Shown piece by piece: positions 23,958 to 31,761 of a DNA stretch of 39,978 nucleotides. The translations under genes and the position numbers were made by a program. How positions within the stretch are numbered: position 1 is the stretch's first letter; each line of letters begins with the position of its first letter. This DNA comes from SYAN01 sp964406345. GTDB lineage: Bacteria > Actinomycetota > Actinomycetes > Nanopelagicales > Nanopelagicaceae. The notes under the pieces are model-generated. The model had not been told where the DNA came from. It saw only the letters and a list, made by a program, of their open reading frames with translations, and did no database searches. The stretch is taken from the NCBI GenBank assembly GCA_964406345.1, contig CAYORK010000011.1, positions 1 to 39,978 of the forward strand. The letters run 5' to 3'.

Positions 23958-25028
23958 ATGTCCCGAAGCGAAGTGATGGAAAAACTCGGTCGACTCCAGG
24001 CGCTACTCAAGGAGCGAGATCTCGACGCCATCATCCTCAAGAAGGGCGCGAATGTGGCTTGGGCCATCGGCGGTAGGGCTCATGTGCCGACCACCCTCGA
24101 ACTTGCCTGCATGGACCTGGTCATCTCCCACAAAGGTATCGAAGTGATCACCAACAAGATCGAAGCAGAGCGACTCATCGCAGAGGAATTGAGTGGCATA
24201 GAGCGGGTCACCGTCATCAACTGGTTCGAAGGTCGAGATGCACAACTTCCACAAGGAGAGCGCGTCGGTATCGATGGACCTGACCCTGTGCGAGTCAATC
24301 TCTCGACTGAGATCGAGACGTTGCGTCGTGATCTCAATGACGATGAGGTCGCTCGTCTTCGTCAGGTCTCTATTGATTCCGCCATCGCACTCGGAGAAGC
24401 GATCCGTCATGCCAAGAAGGACTTCAAGGAAGTAGATCTAGCTGGACTGATCGCGCGAGAGTGTTGGGAGAGGGACTTAGAACCAGTCGTCCTACTTGTC
24501 GCAGGTGAAGAGAGACTTGCGAAGTTTCGACATCCGCTTCCTACGACCGCATCTCTTGGTTCTCGCTTCATGGGCGTGATCTGCGCGAGGCGAAAAGGAC
24601 TGATCGCAAGTGTCACCCGGATCGCGTCCTTTACCAAGATCGATCAAGATACTGAGAATTGGTACCAGCGACTCCTTGATGTCGAGCGGATCTTCATCAA
24701 CAAGAGTGTTGTGGGTGCAAAACTCTCTGATGTAGTCCGGGCTGGTGTGGCGGAGTATCGCAATCAAGGTTTCGACAGCGAGGAGTGGACTCGTCATCAT
24801 CAAGGCGGACCTACCGGATATCTACCTCGTGACTTTCCCGCGCACGAGAAGTCCGAGCGAGAGATAACCCTCCATAACGCTCTCGCCTGGAACCCCTCCG
24901 GAAAGGGACTCAAGGTGGAGGACACCATTCTTACTACGGACTCTGGACCCGAGATCTTGACCGTCGACCCGCACTGGCCGACGCAGATGGTCTTCGAGCG
25001 CGCTCGCCCCTCGCTACTCGAGCTCTAG
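23958..25028 (+). CDS. M24 (creatinase/prolidase-fold) protein lacking most metal ligands
   Basis: 356 residues. The N-terminal creatinase-type domain (1-130) and a C-terminal pita-bread domain are recognisable from RHPLPT (191-196) and HHQGGPTGY (280-288). However, the two aspartates expected around 203-220 are replaced (MGVICARRKGLIASVTR), and the usual EPG glutamate is WNPS at 311-314. Only a late Glu (KVEDT, 321) and the histidine region remain. It is therefore unlikely to be a two-metal peptidase. Creatinase is a precedent for a metal-free enzyme of this fold. Divergent from the aldehyde dehydrogenase and upstream of the sulfo-sugar genes; role unknown, possibly hydrolase or lyase. Confidence 0.75.
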   Translation: MSRSEVMEKLGRLQALLKERDLDAIILKKGANVAWAIGGRAHVPTTLELACMDLVISHKGIEVITNKIEAERLIAEELSGIERVTVINWFEGRDAQLPQGERVGIDGPDPVRVNLSTEIETLRRDLNDDEVARLRQVSIDSAIALGEAIRHAKKDFKEVDLAGLIARECWERDLEPVVLLVAGEERLAKFRHPLPTTASLGSRFMGVICARRKGLIASVTRIASFTKIDQDTENWYQRLLDVERIFINKSVVGAKLSDVVRAGVAEYRNQGFDSEEWTRHHQGGPTGYLPRDFPAHEKSEREITLHNALAWNPSGKGLKVEDTILTTDSGPEILTVDPHWPTQMVFERARPSLLEL

Positions 25029-25101
25029 CCCCGAGGCAGAAACCTCATCGGATAGGTGAGGGATCGTTATAAAAATGGTGCGTATTTTGGTCATCAATGT
25101 A

Positions 25102-25130
25102 TTGACCCGATGCTCCCTCCCCATAAGAAT
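25102..25130 (+). promoter_or_regulatory. Candidate promoter of the sulfo-sugar operon
   Basis: TTGACC (25102-25107), a 17-base spacer, then AAGAAT (25125-25130), within the 182-base stretch 25029-25210 that has no gene and holds this promoter, the operator below and an mRNA leader. The -10 is weak, consistent with a regulated promoter. Confidence 0.4.
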
Positions 25131-25144
25131 CCCTCGGTGGTAAG

Positions 25145-25155
25145 AGGTCTGACCA
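25145..25155 (+). promoter_or_regulatory. Candidate GntR/FadR-type operator (AGGTCTGACCA)
   Basis: GGTC-T-GACC (25146-25154) is a perfect 9-base palindrome around a central T, and resembles the TnGTnnnACnA core typical of FadR-subfamily operators. It lies about 15 bases after the putative -10 box, a position suited to repression. GTGGT/ACCAC arms (25136-25140 and 25152-25156) lie around it. The cluster's own GntR regulator (31045) is the natural candidate binder. Confidence 0.45.
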
Positions 25156-25210
25156 CTTGATTTCGAGTGAGATGGCCATAGACCAGGCAGAAGCAAGCTC
25201 AAGGAGGAGC

Positions 25211-26362
25211 GTGATTCGCTACGGGATCATCGGCGCAGGCGCGATGGGGCGTGAGCACATCGCCAACCTCTCCTTTATCGAAGGCGCCTTGGTCACCGCG
25301 ATCGCCGATCCAAACTCCGAATCACTCTCTCGAGCGCTCGCTGAATTGGAGCAGTGGGAGCAACCGACTGCGAAGACCTTCTCAGATCACAAAGACTTAC
25401 TGAGTTCTGGACTTGTCGATGCCGTCATCATCGCAACTCCCAACTACACCCATGTCACCGTCTTGAAGGATGCGATTGCATCCGATCTTCACATCTTCAT
25501 CGAGAAGCCGCTCTGCACAACGGTAGAGGATTGCGCTGATGTCATTGAGTGGTCACGCGATCGCAAGAAGTTGGTCTGGATGGGACTCGAATATCGCTAC
25601 ATGCCACCGGTTGCAGAACTGATCAAGATCGTCAAGAGCGATGGTGTCGGTCAAGTGCAGCAGGTGAGTATTCGCGAGCATCGCGAACCCTTCTATCCAA
25701 AGGTCGATAACTGGAATCGCTTTCGCGAGAAGACCGGCGGCACATTGGTAGAGAAGTGTTGTCACTACTTCAATCTGATGGATCACATCACCGGTGAGCA
25801 CCCTGTTCGCGTCTTTGCCTCCGGTGGCCAGAGAGTCAATTACCTCAGCGAGGTCTATGACGGGAAGCCCGCCGACATGCTCGATAGTGCCTATGTCGTT
25901 CTGGAGTATCCAAGCGGTGCGCGTGCGATGTTGGATCTCTGTATGTTTGCGGAGAACACGCTCGACAAGGAGTCGATCTCAGTCGTAGGTGATGGTGGAA
26001 AAGTTGAGTCATTCCTTCCTTCGTTGGAATTACGTCACGGTAAGCGAGAGAGCGTCGGCAATTTCCGTGAGTGGACCTATGACGCGAGCAAGACCAAGGA
26101 CCTCACAGTTAAGACCGTGTGGAACGACGCGATCAAGTACAAGGGTTTTCACTATGGCGCCTCGTATCTCGAACATCTCAAGTTCTTCAAGGCGATGAGC
26201 GAAGGAAAGCAGCCAGAGATCACACTCGAAGAGGGGCTGAGAAGCGTCGCCGTCGGCGTCGCTGCCCATCGAAGCATTGATGAAGGGCGAATCGTAGATA
26301 TGAGCGAGATCTTGCCAGCGAAGTATCAGGGGAGTTCTATCTCGATCGGGGCAAGATCATGA
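25211..26362 (+). CDS. Gfo/Idh/MocA-family NAD-binding protein, candidate NAD+-dependent sulfoquinovosidase
   Basis: 383 residues from GTG 25211, which has AAGGAGGAG directly upstream and gives the typical start IRYGIIGAGAMG; in-frame TTG 25157 or ATG 25172 would add an unconserved lead. The Rossmann GxGxxG is at residues 8-13, the family EKPL at 98-101, and the substrate-domain GGTLVEKCCHYFNLMDH near 176-192. Family members oxidise sugars or, through transient oxidation at C3, cleave glycosides. An NAD+-dependent sulfoquinovosidase family (GH188) with this fold is known from actinobacterial SQ clusters. As no GH31 sulfoquinovosidase is present and this is the first gene of the operon, I infer cleavage of SQ glycosides; SQ oxidation is an alternative. 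It overlaps the isomerase by ATGA. Confidence 0.8.
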   Translation: MIRYGIIGAGAMGREHIANLSFIEGALVTAIADPNSESLSRALAELEQWEQPTAKTFSDHKDLLSSGLVDAVIIATPNYTHVTVLKDAIASDLHIFIEKPLCTTVEDCADVIEWSRDRKKLVWMGLEYRYMPPVAELIKIVKSDGVGQVQQVSIREHREPFYPKVDNWNRFREKTGGTLVEKCCHYFNLMDHITGEHPVRVFASGGQRVNYLSEVYDGKPADMLDSAYVVLEYPSGARAMLDLCMFAENTLDKESISVVGDGGKVESFLPSLELRHGKRESVGNFREWTYDASKTKDLTVKTVWNDAIKYKGFHYGASYLEHLKFFKAMSEGKQPEITLEEGLRSVAVGVAAHRSIDEGRIVDMSEILPAKYQGSSISIGARS

Positions 26363-27774
26363 GCAAAGTCGCACTGATCCCGGTCGCTCGTCCGACCTTC
26401 GATGTCCCGACTGCGCAACGATTCTTCGATGAGGCGAAGGAACTCCTTGCCTCCCTTGGCGCAGATGTGGTCGCACCGAGTGGTCTTGTGATGACGCCAG
26501 AAGAGACCGATGCCGTCGCTGTGCTCGATATCGACCAGCCGAAGATCATCTACTTGAACGCCTCTTTCGCTGATGCATCGCCAGCGATGAAGCTCTTGGG
26601 ATCCAAGAGTGGTGATGTCTTGCTCTGGTCGGTCCGCGAGTTCGGCGAGGTGGGAGAGCGACTTCATCTCAATTCGATGTGTGGTTCCAATCTCGCTGCA
26701 CATGCCCTCCGAACTGTCGGCAAAGGCATCACTCACTTGCATGGAAATCCCGATGAAGAGAATGTGAAGTCTCTGCTTGCGAAGTTTCTCAAGAGTGAGA
26801 ACCCTGATGTCGGCCAACCTCCACTCATCAATAGTGAAACCTCTGTAAGAGCAGAGAAGGCGAAGGTTGAAACGTCCCTTGCATCACTGAATGGATCTCG
26901 TATCGGTGCTATCGGTGATGCTCCGAATGGCTTCACTCCGTGTCAATACGACGCAGGGCTATTGCAGAAGTATTTCGGTATCGAAGTCCTTACCCGCACC
27001 ATCCCGGATCTCTTCGATGCAATCTCTCAGGTCTCAGAAGTTGAGGCAGAGAGGGAGTATCAGAGCGCTCTCGAAGCACAACCATCGCTCGCGAAGGTTC
27101 CAGCGACCGAAGCGCGCACCAATGCGAGTGTTCGCGAAGTATTGAGCGAGTGGATCGATGAGGACGATCTCGATGCGATTGCGATGCGTTGTTGGCCAGA
27201 GTTCCCAACCGAACTTGGTGCCTGCCCTTGCGGCGCCATGGGAAGGACTGCGACCGCGGGAACTCCTGCAGCATGTGAGAGAGATGTGTATGGCGCTGCG
27301 ACGATGTTGATCCTTGAGGCGCTTGGTTCAGGGACCAACTATCTCGTCGACACAGTCGACCTCGTTGAGGAGGAGGGGTTGATCCGTATCTGGCATTGCG
27401 GATCCGCCTCCACCGAACTCGCAGCGGATCCTAGGGACGCTACCCAATGGGTTCACTGCAATCGCAAACTAGGTGTGGCCGGTAACTTCGCATTGAAGCC
27501 CGGTCCAGTTGTCTTGGTTCGACTCGATTCCGATTCGGACCCAGCCAACACAAGCAAACTCCGATTAGTCATGACTAGTGGTGAATCGCTGGCTACTCCT
27601 AATCGGTTTCAAGGCAACACAGCAACGGTTCGAACGAATGCTCCGGCACGGCAGCTGATCAATGGATTGGTCCGAAATGGCTACCCACATCACACTGTCG
27701 TCTCTTGGCGTGACATCCGACCCGAAGTCCGAGCATTGGCGGAGCACCTCGGTATTCCGTTGATGGAGTGGTAA
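26359..27774 (+). CDS. L-fucose/arabinose-isomerase-like protein, candidate sulfoquinovose isomerase
   Basis: 471 residues. The fold-family assignment rests on the C-terminal half: Glu307 (CERDVYGA), the Asp331/Asp334 region (VDTVDLVEEEG), His346 (IWHCG) and HHTVV at 444 match the metal-ligand layout of FucI-type ketol isomerases, although it is shorter than FucI (about 590). Enzymes of this kind isomerise an aldose to a ketose at a divalent metal. FucI-like proteins have been assigned as SQ isomerases in sulfo-transaldolase-type clusters (from memory); with the kinase and aldolase downstream I infer SQ to 6-deoxy-6-sulfofructose. The start overlaps the previous stop (ATGA). No YihS-type isomerase is seen. 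Confidence 0.8.
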   Translation: MSKVALIPVARPTFDVPTAQRFFDEAKELLASLGADVVAPSGLVMTPEETDAVAVLDIDQPKIIYLNASFADASPAMKLLGSKSGDVLLWSVREFGEVGERLHLNSMCGSNLAAHALRTVGKGITHLHGNPDEENVKSLLAKFLKSENPDVGQPPLINSETSVRAEKAKVETSLASLNGSRIGAIGDAPNGFTPCQYDAGLLQKYFGIEVLTRTIPDLFDAISQVSEVEAEREYQSALEAQPSLAKVPATEARTNASVREVLSEWIDEDDLDAIAMRCWPEFPTELGACPCGAMGRTATAGTPAACERDVYGAATMLILEALGSGTNYLVDTVDLVEEEGLIRIWHCGSASTELAADPRDATQWVHCNRKLGVAGNFALKPGPVVLVRLDSDSDPANTSKLRLVMTSGESLATPNRFQGNTATVRTNAPARQLINGLVRNGYPHHTVVSWRDIRPEVRALAEHLGIPLMEW

Positions 27775-27827
27775 TCAAGGCGATTCACCACGAATCCTTA
27801 CCCAAGGACCCTCATAAAGGAGAAAGC

Positions 27828-29261
27828 ATGAAAGCAACGAAGAGTGCGAAAGCATTCAAGCTGTTCATTGTGACTGCATTCGCATTGACAGCGACGCTCG
27901 TGCCTTTGACTGCTAGCCAGGCTGCTGGCGAGGTCAAGAATCGAGCATGTAAGAACGAAGGCGAGACCACCGGAACCTTCTCGACATCTTTGGTCTGTGC
28001 AAAGAACGCGCAGGGAAGATTGGTCTGGCAATCGGTCAAGTTGGGCTTCACCAAGCTCCCACCAGTGCGAGCCCTCAGCGCTCCAGACGGTGAAATCGAC
28101 TTCTACCACTGGCGTGCAGAGGATCGCACCGTCTTCGCAAGCATCATCGCGAAGTTCGAGGCAGCTAATCCTGGCACCAAGGTAAACCAGGTCATCTCAA
28201 CCTCAGCCGATCATGAGGCGACCTCGCTTCAGAAGATCCGCGACAATCGCAAGGCTGGCTTGATCGTCACACTCCGTGGCGCTCACTTCAACAATGCGGT
28301 TGCCGGTAACTTGCTCGAGGATCTCTCGAACCAACAGTTCGCAAAGCGAAACGTCATCGCATCGATGATGGGTGCAGGTCGAGTCAAGGGAGTCCAGTAT
28401 GGAATCCCTTATCACTCACTCTTCAACAACCCGATCTACAACATCGATATCTTCAAGAAGGAAGGCTGGAAGCTTCCAAGGACCTTCGATGAGTGGCTCG
28501 GATACTGCCGCGCAGCCAAGGCCAAGAACTACGTCCCAATGGCATGGATGGGTGGATTCCGTCCACAGGCTGGTCAGATCTTCAACTCTGCCTTGATGAG
28601 CATCGGCACCACCGAAGAAGACATTGCAGCAAAGGCCACAGCGATCGATACTGGTAAGGCTGAGATCACTGAGGCTTGGTTCAGGACCATGGCGGGCAAG
28701 TATGCGCAGTTGCGTGACGCTGGCTGCTTCCCATCCGATCCAAAGGGTGTGACTGAGGCTGCTGGAAATGCGCTCTTCGCAACTGGCAGGGCGCCGATCC
28801 TCCCGACCGGAACCTTCTCCATGGGTGGAATCAAGACCCTCAACCCAGCGATGAAGAACAACATGGGAATCACTGGTTTCAACTGGACCAATGATCGCAA
28901 TGCCAAGTTCACTGGCATCACCAATAACACCTTCATCCTCGGTGTCAACAAGACCGCAGGAGCGACAGAGCGACGCATTGCACGTGCGTTCATCTCGTTC
29001 CTCCTCACTGGTCCGATCGCACAGGAGTACGCGAATGGAACGACACAGCACGTGACCGTCCTTGATGTCGCTTACACAGACGATGATCTGCGTAACACTT
29101 CAAGCATCATGTCTGAGCGTCTCCTCCTCGCTCCTCGCTTCCTCTTCCTCAATCTCACGGTGCGTAACCTCGTCGAGGACGTTCTCATCGACATCGTCGG
29201 TGGAAACACAGTCGACAAGGCCATCGAAGATGGTGCGAAGTTGATCAAGCAGAGGTTCTAG
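27828..29261 (+). CDS. Extracellular sugar-binding protein of ABC transporter (candidate SQ/SQ-glycoside binder)
   Basis: 477 residues from ATG 27828, chosen because AAAGGAGA precedes it; an in-frame upstream codon would place 20 residues before the signal peptide. There is a Sec signal with cleavage near residue 32 (LTASQA) and no lipobox. A short module follows with Cys41, Cys57 and a GRLVW tryptophan, before the family-1 solute-binding domain begins near residue 78 (GEIDFYHW). Such cysteine modules on binding proteins seem frequent in planktonic actinobacteria (memory). It would trap the sugar outside the cell and hand it to the two permeases downstream. The ligand is inferred from the neighbours; other carbohydrates are possible. 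Confidence 0.88.
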   Translation: MKATKSAKAFKLFIVTAFALTATLVPLTASQAAGEVKNRACKNEGETTGTFSTSLVCAKNAQGRLVWQSVKLGFTKLPPVRALSAPDGEIDFYHWRAEDRTVFASIIAKFEAANPGTKVNQVISTSADHEATSLQKIRDNRKAGLIVTLRGAHFNNAVAGNLLEDLSNQQFAKRNVIASMMGAGRVKGVQYGIPYHSLFNNPIYNIDIFKKEGWKLPRTFDEWLGYCRAAKAKNYVPMAWMGGFRPQAGQIFNSALMSIGTTEEDIAAKATAIDTGKAEITEAWFRTMAGKYAQLRDAGCFPSDPKGVTEAAGNALFATGRAPILPTGTFSMGGIKTLNPAMKNNMGITGFNWTNDRNAKFTGITNNTFILGVNKTAGATERRIARAFISFLLTGPIAQEYANGTTQHVTVLDVAYTDDDLRNTSSIMSERLLLAPRFLFLNLTVRNLVEDVLIDIVGGNTVDKAIEDGAKLIKQRF

Positions 29262-29268
29262 TCGAACC

Positions 29269-30213
29269 ATGACGAATATCGATACCGGTGCCCGAAAGGG
29301 CACCGGTACTCGATCACCGAAACCGGTGCAATCGAGTACCAAGTTGAAGCGGATCCACGATCGCAGGTTCGCCCTCATGATCCTGCCTGCCCTCTTCATC
29401 TATGCGCTCTTCTATCTCTATCCCACCTTGAGCAATCTCCGTTATGCATTCACGGAATGGGATGGTCTACTCGAGCCTCGATTCATCGGCCTGGAGAACT
29501 TCACTAGGACCGCTACCAATGACGACATTTTCCGCAAGGTCCTCGGAAACAACGTCGAATTCTCATTCCTCGTCATCATCTTCCAAACTGCTTTTTCATT
29601 GATCTTCGCGATCTTCTTGCTCAAGAACACCAGGACCTCGATCGCACTCCGAACCCTCTACTTCTTTCCGACCATCCTCTCCTCGGTATCCGTGGCGTTG
29701 GTTTGGATGTTCATCTACGAACCAAATCTCGGTGCACTCAATACTCTGCTACGAGGAATCGGCTTCGATTCATTGGCCCTGAGTTGGCTTGGGTCAGAGA
29801 CCATCACCTTGAGGGCGATCGCCTTCACCCAAGTCTGGTTCCACACCGGTCAGATGATGGTGGTCTATATAGCTGGATTGCAGCAGATCCCACAGGAACT
29901 CTACGAAGCCGCTGAGGTCGATGGCGCTTCCAGATGGCAACAATTCAAGAGCGTCACATGGCCTATGGCGCTACCCACGACCGCCGTCGTATTGGCCTAC
30001 ACCACGATCCAATCGTTCCGTGCCTTCGATCTCATCTACACGATGACCGGTGGTGGGCCGAACAATTCGACCAACATCCTGGTCACTCTGATCTATCAAT
30101 CCGCTTTCGGTGAATACCGATTCGGATATGCCGCAAGCCTTTCCGTCTATCTCGTCGTATTCATCCTGCTCCTGACATGGTTGCAGCGACGGATACTCAG
30201 GACGAAGTACTAG
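29269..30213 (+). CDS. ABC sugar transporter permease, MalF-like
   Basis: 314 residues with six membrane helices, the first near residues 37-57 (MILPALFIYALFYLYP). The EAA loop, which docks the ATPase, is visible (EAAEVDGASRWQQFKSV). It starts 7 bases after the binding protein. The first 25 codons coincide with two strong inverted repeats (29284-29340), so the true start could lie further downstream; the cytoplasmic N-tail they encode is not conserved sequence. No ATPase gene is in the locus, so the pair probably uses a shared MsmK-type ATPase encoded elsewhere. Confidence 0.92.
   Translation: MTNIDTGARKGTGTRSPKPVQSSTKLKRIHDRRFALMILPALFIYALFYLYPTLSNLRYAFTEWDGLLEPRFIGLENFTRTATNDDIFRKVLGNNVEFSFLVIIFQTAFSLIFAIFLLKNTRTSIALRTLYFFPTILSSVSVALVWMFIYEPNLGALNTLLRGIGFDSLALSWLGSETITLRAIAFTQVWFHTGQMMVVYIAGLQQIPQELYEAAEVDGASRWQQFKSVTWPMALPTTAVVLAYTTIQSFRAFDLIYTMTGGGPNNSTNILVTLIYQSAFGEYRFGYAASLSVYLVVFILLLTWLQRRILRTKY
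29284..29340 (+). promoter_or_regulatory. Double stem-loop at the binding protein-permease junction
   Basis: Stem 1: ACCGGTGCCC (29284-29293) with GGGCACCGGT (29298-29307) and a GAAA tetraloop. Stem 2: GGTACTCGAT (29305-29314) with ATCGAGTACC (29331-29340), enclosing an inner CACCG/CGGTG stem. The two share three bases, so they would stack or compete. It is placed as in other sugar operons where a stem-loop protects the binding-protein mRNA and lowers permease expression. Confidence 0.7.
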
Positions 30214-30225
30214 GGAGGAGATGAG

Positions 30226-31041
30226 ATGTTCTACAAGGTAAGCAGAGTCCTATCCCTCACTCTCTTCGCACTTTTGATCCTCGTCCCCGTCATGGTCGTC
30301 GTACTCGGAACATTCAAGGGCGACCTCGAACTAATGACGAAGCCGTTGGCTCTACCGGAGCAATGGACACTGAACAATTACCGGGCCCTCATCGAAGGTG
30401 GGCAGATCACCACCAACTTCCGAAATAGTGTGATCGTCACGCTTGCCTCAGTGGTGCTGACTCTCTTCCTCGCAAGCCTGGCCTCTTTTGGAATTGCTCG
30501 GATGTTCAACAAGGTCGCAAATCTCCTCTTTACGCTCTTCCTGCTCGGTCTTACGATCCCAGCAGCAACGAGCATCATCGGCATCTATGAACTCTTCGAC
30601 TCATTGGGGTTGAGGAACACCCTTCACGGCTTGGTGATCATCAATATCGCCTCTACGTTGCCGATCTCAGTCTTCATCCTCACTGCCTTCTTCCGGCAGA
30701 TCCCGCTAGAGCTCTATGAGTCTGCCTCCATCGATGGTGCAAGCCCATGGCGTCTCTACCGATCGATCGCACTTCCACTTTCGCGGCCTTCGATGGGTGC
30801 GGTCGCGATCTTCCTCTTCGTGATCAATTGGAATGACTTGCTCTATCCGTTACTTCTGATCACACAGTCGGACCTCAAAACTTTGCCGTTGGCGCTCCTT
30901 GATTTCCGCGGTGAGTATGCGATCAACTTCTCGATGATCTTCACCGCAGTCATGATCGCATCCCTTCCTATGGTCGTGATGTACCTCGCGATGCAACGTT
31001 CCTTCATCGCCGGTCTCACTGCCGGAGCGGTGAAGGGCTGA
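30226..31041 (+). CDS. ABC sugar transporter permease, MalG-like
   Basis: 271 residues, six membrane helices, normal for MalG/CUT1 inner-membrane components. The EAA-type loop reads ESASIDGASPWRLYRSI. GGGAGGAG, 5 bases before the ATG, is a strong ribosome binding site. It pairs with the permease just upstream (12-base spacer) to form the channel. The regulator gene starts 3 bases after its stop, so transport and regulation share a transcript. Confidence 0.93.
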   Translation: MFYKVSRVLSLTLFALLILVPVMVVVLGTFKGDLELMTKPLALPEQWTLNNYRALIEGGQITTNFRNSVIVTLASVVLTLFLASLASFGIARMFNKVANLLFTLFLLGLTIPAATSIIGIYELFDSLGLRNTLHGLVIINIASTLPISVFILTAFFRQIPLELYESASIDGASPWRLYRSIALPLSRPSMGAVAIFLFVINWNDLLYPLLLITQSDLKTLPLALLDFRGEYAINFSMIFTAVMIASLPMVVMYLAMQRSFIAGLTAGAVKG

Positions 31042-31044
31042 TAG

Positions 31045-31758
31045 ATGTCGACTCCGATACTCAACGTACCGCCACGTCTCAATGAGAATGTACGTGGACT
31101 CCTCGATTACATCGAAAGAGAGAACCTCAAGCCAGGTGCGAAGTTGGAGAGCGAGCGAGAGTTGGCACGGATCCTCGGTATCTCTCGACCATCACTTCGT
31201 GAGGCGATCCAGATCCTGCAGGCGCAGGGACGGCTCATCTCCAAGCATGGTGTCGGTGTCTTCCTGCTCGATGAAGAGGTAGGAGGCAAGATCAAGGATG
31301 CCTATCTTGCCCAACGACATCCGATCGAAGAACTCTTCCAGATGCGCGAGATCCTCGAGGCACCAGCCGTGGAATGGGCAGCCGAGCGACGCAGTACAGA
31401 GCAACTCCATGAGATCAAACGTGCGTTGAGTCGTCTTCGCGATGCTTTGAAGGAGGAACCCATCGACTTCGATCGAGTCCGAGAACTCGACATGGAGTTC
31501 CATCTCGTGATCGTCAGAAGTGCACAGAACCGATTCCTCAATCAAACCCTTGGCACCTTGCAGGAGATCATGCGCCACTCCATGGACAACACGCTCAAGC
31601 TCCCTGGTCGTATCGGCCTATCGGATGCCGAGCACAGCATCATCCTGGAGGCGATCGAGAATCAGGATCCGATCAATGCTCGACTGATGATCATCCAGCA
31701 CATCCACAATGCACGTGATGCGTGGACGAAGTTCCTCAAGAGTGAGCAAGCGAGTTAG
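31045..31758 (+). CDS. GntR-family (FadR subfamily) transcriptional regulator
   Basis: 237 residues. The N-terminal winged helix-turn-helix includes LESERELARILGISRPSLRE (residues 34-53). The C-terminal all-helical FCD domain carries the metal-site set Asp149, His153, His197 and His219. FCD regulators usually repress catabolic genes until an acidic metabolite binds; a sulfonated one such as sulfolactate would fit here (inference). It lies inside the operon it probably controls. The palindrome GGTCTGACC at 25146 is the likely target. Other known SQ clusters use DeoR-, GntR- or LacI-type regulators. Confidence 0.93.
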   Translation: MSTPILNVPPRLNENVRGLLDYIERENLKPGAKLESERELARILGISRPSLREAIQILQAQGRLISKHGVGVFLLDEEVGGKIKDAYLAQRHPIEELFQMREILEAPAVEWAAERRSTEQLHEIKRALSRLRDALKEEPIDFDRVRELDMEFHLVIVRSAQNRFLNQTLGTLQEIMRHSMDNTLKLPGRIGLSDAEHSIILEAIENQDPINARLMIIQHIHNARDAWTKFLKSEQAS

Positions 31759-31761
31759 TCG

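Noticed and set aside
27795..27822. Switch-like pairing of TCCTT with AAGGA or with the ribosome binding site of the sugar-binding protein
   Set aside because: The pairing is only 5 bases and could arise by chance. There is no further structure to support a riboswitch.
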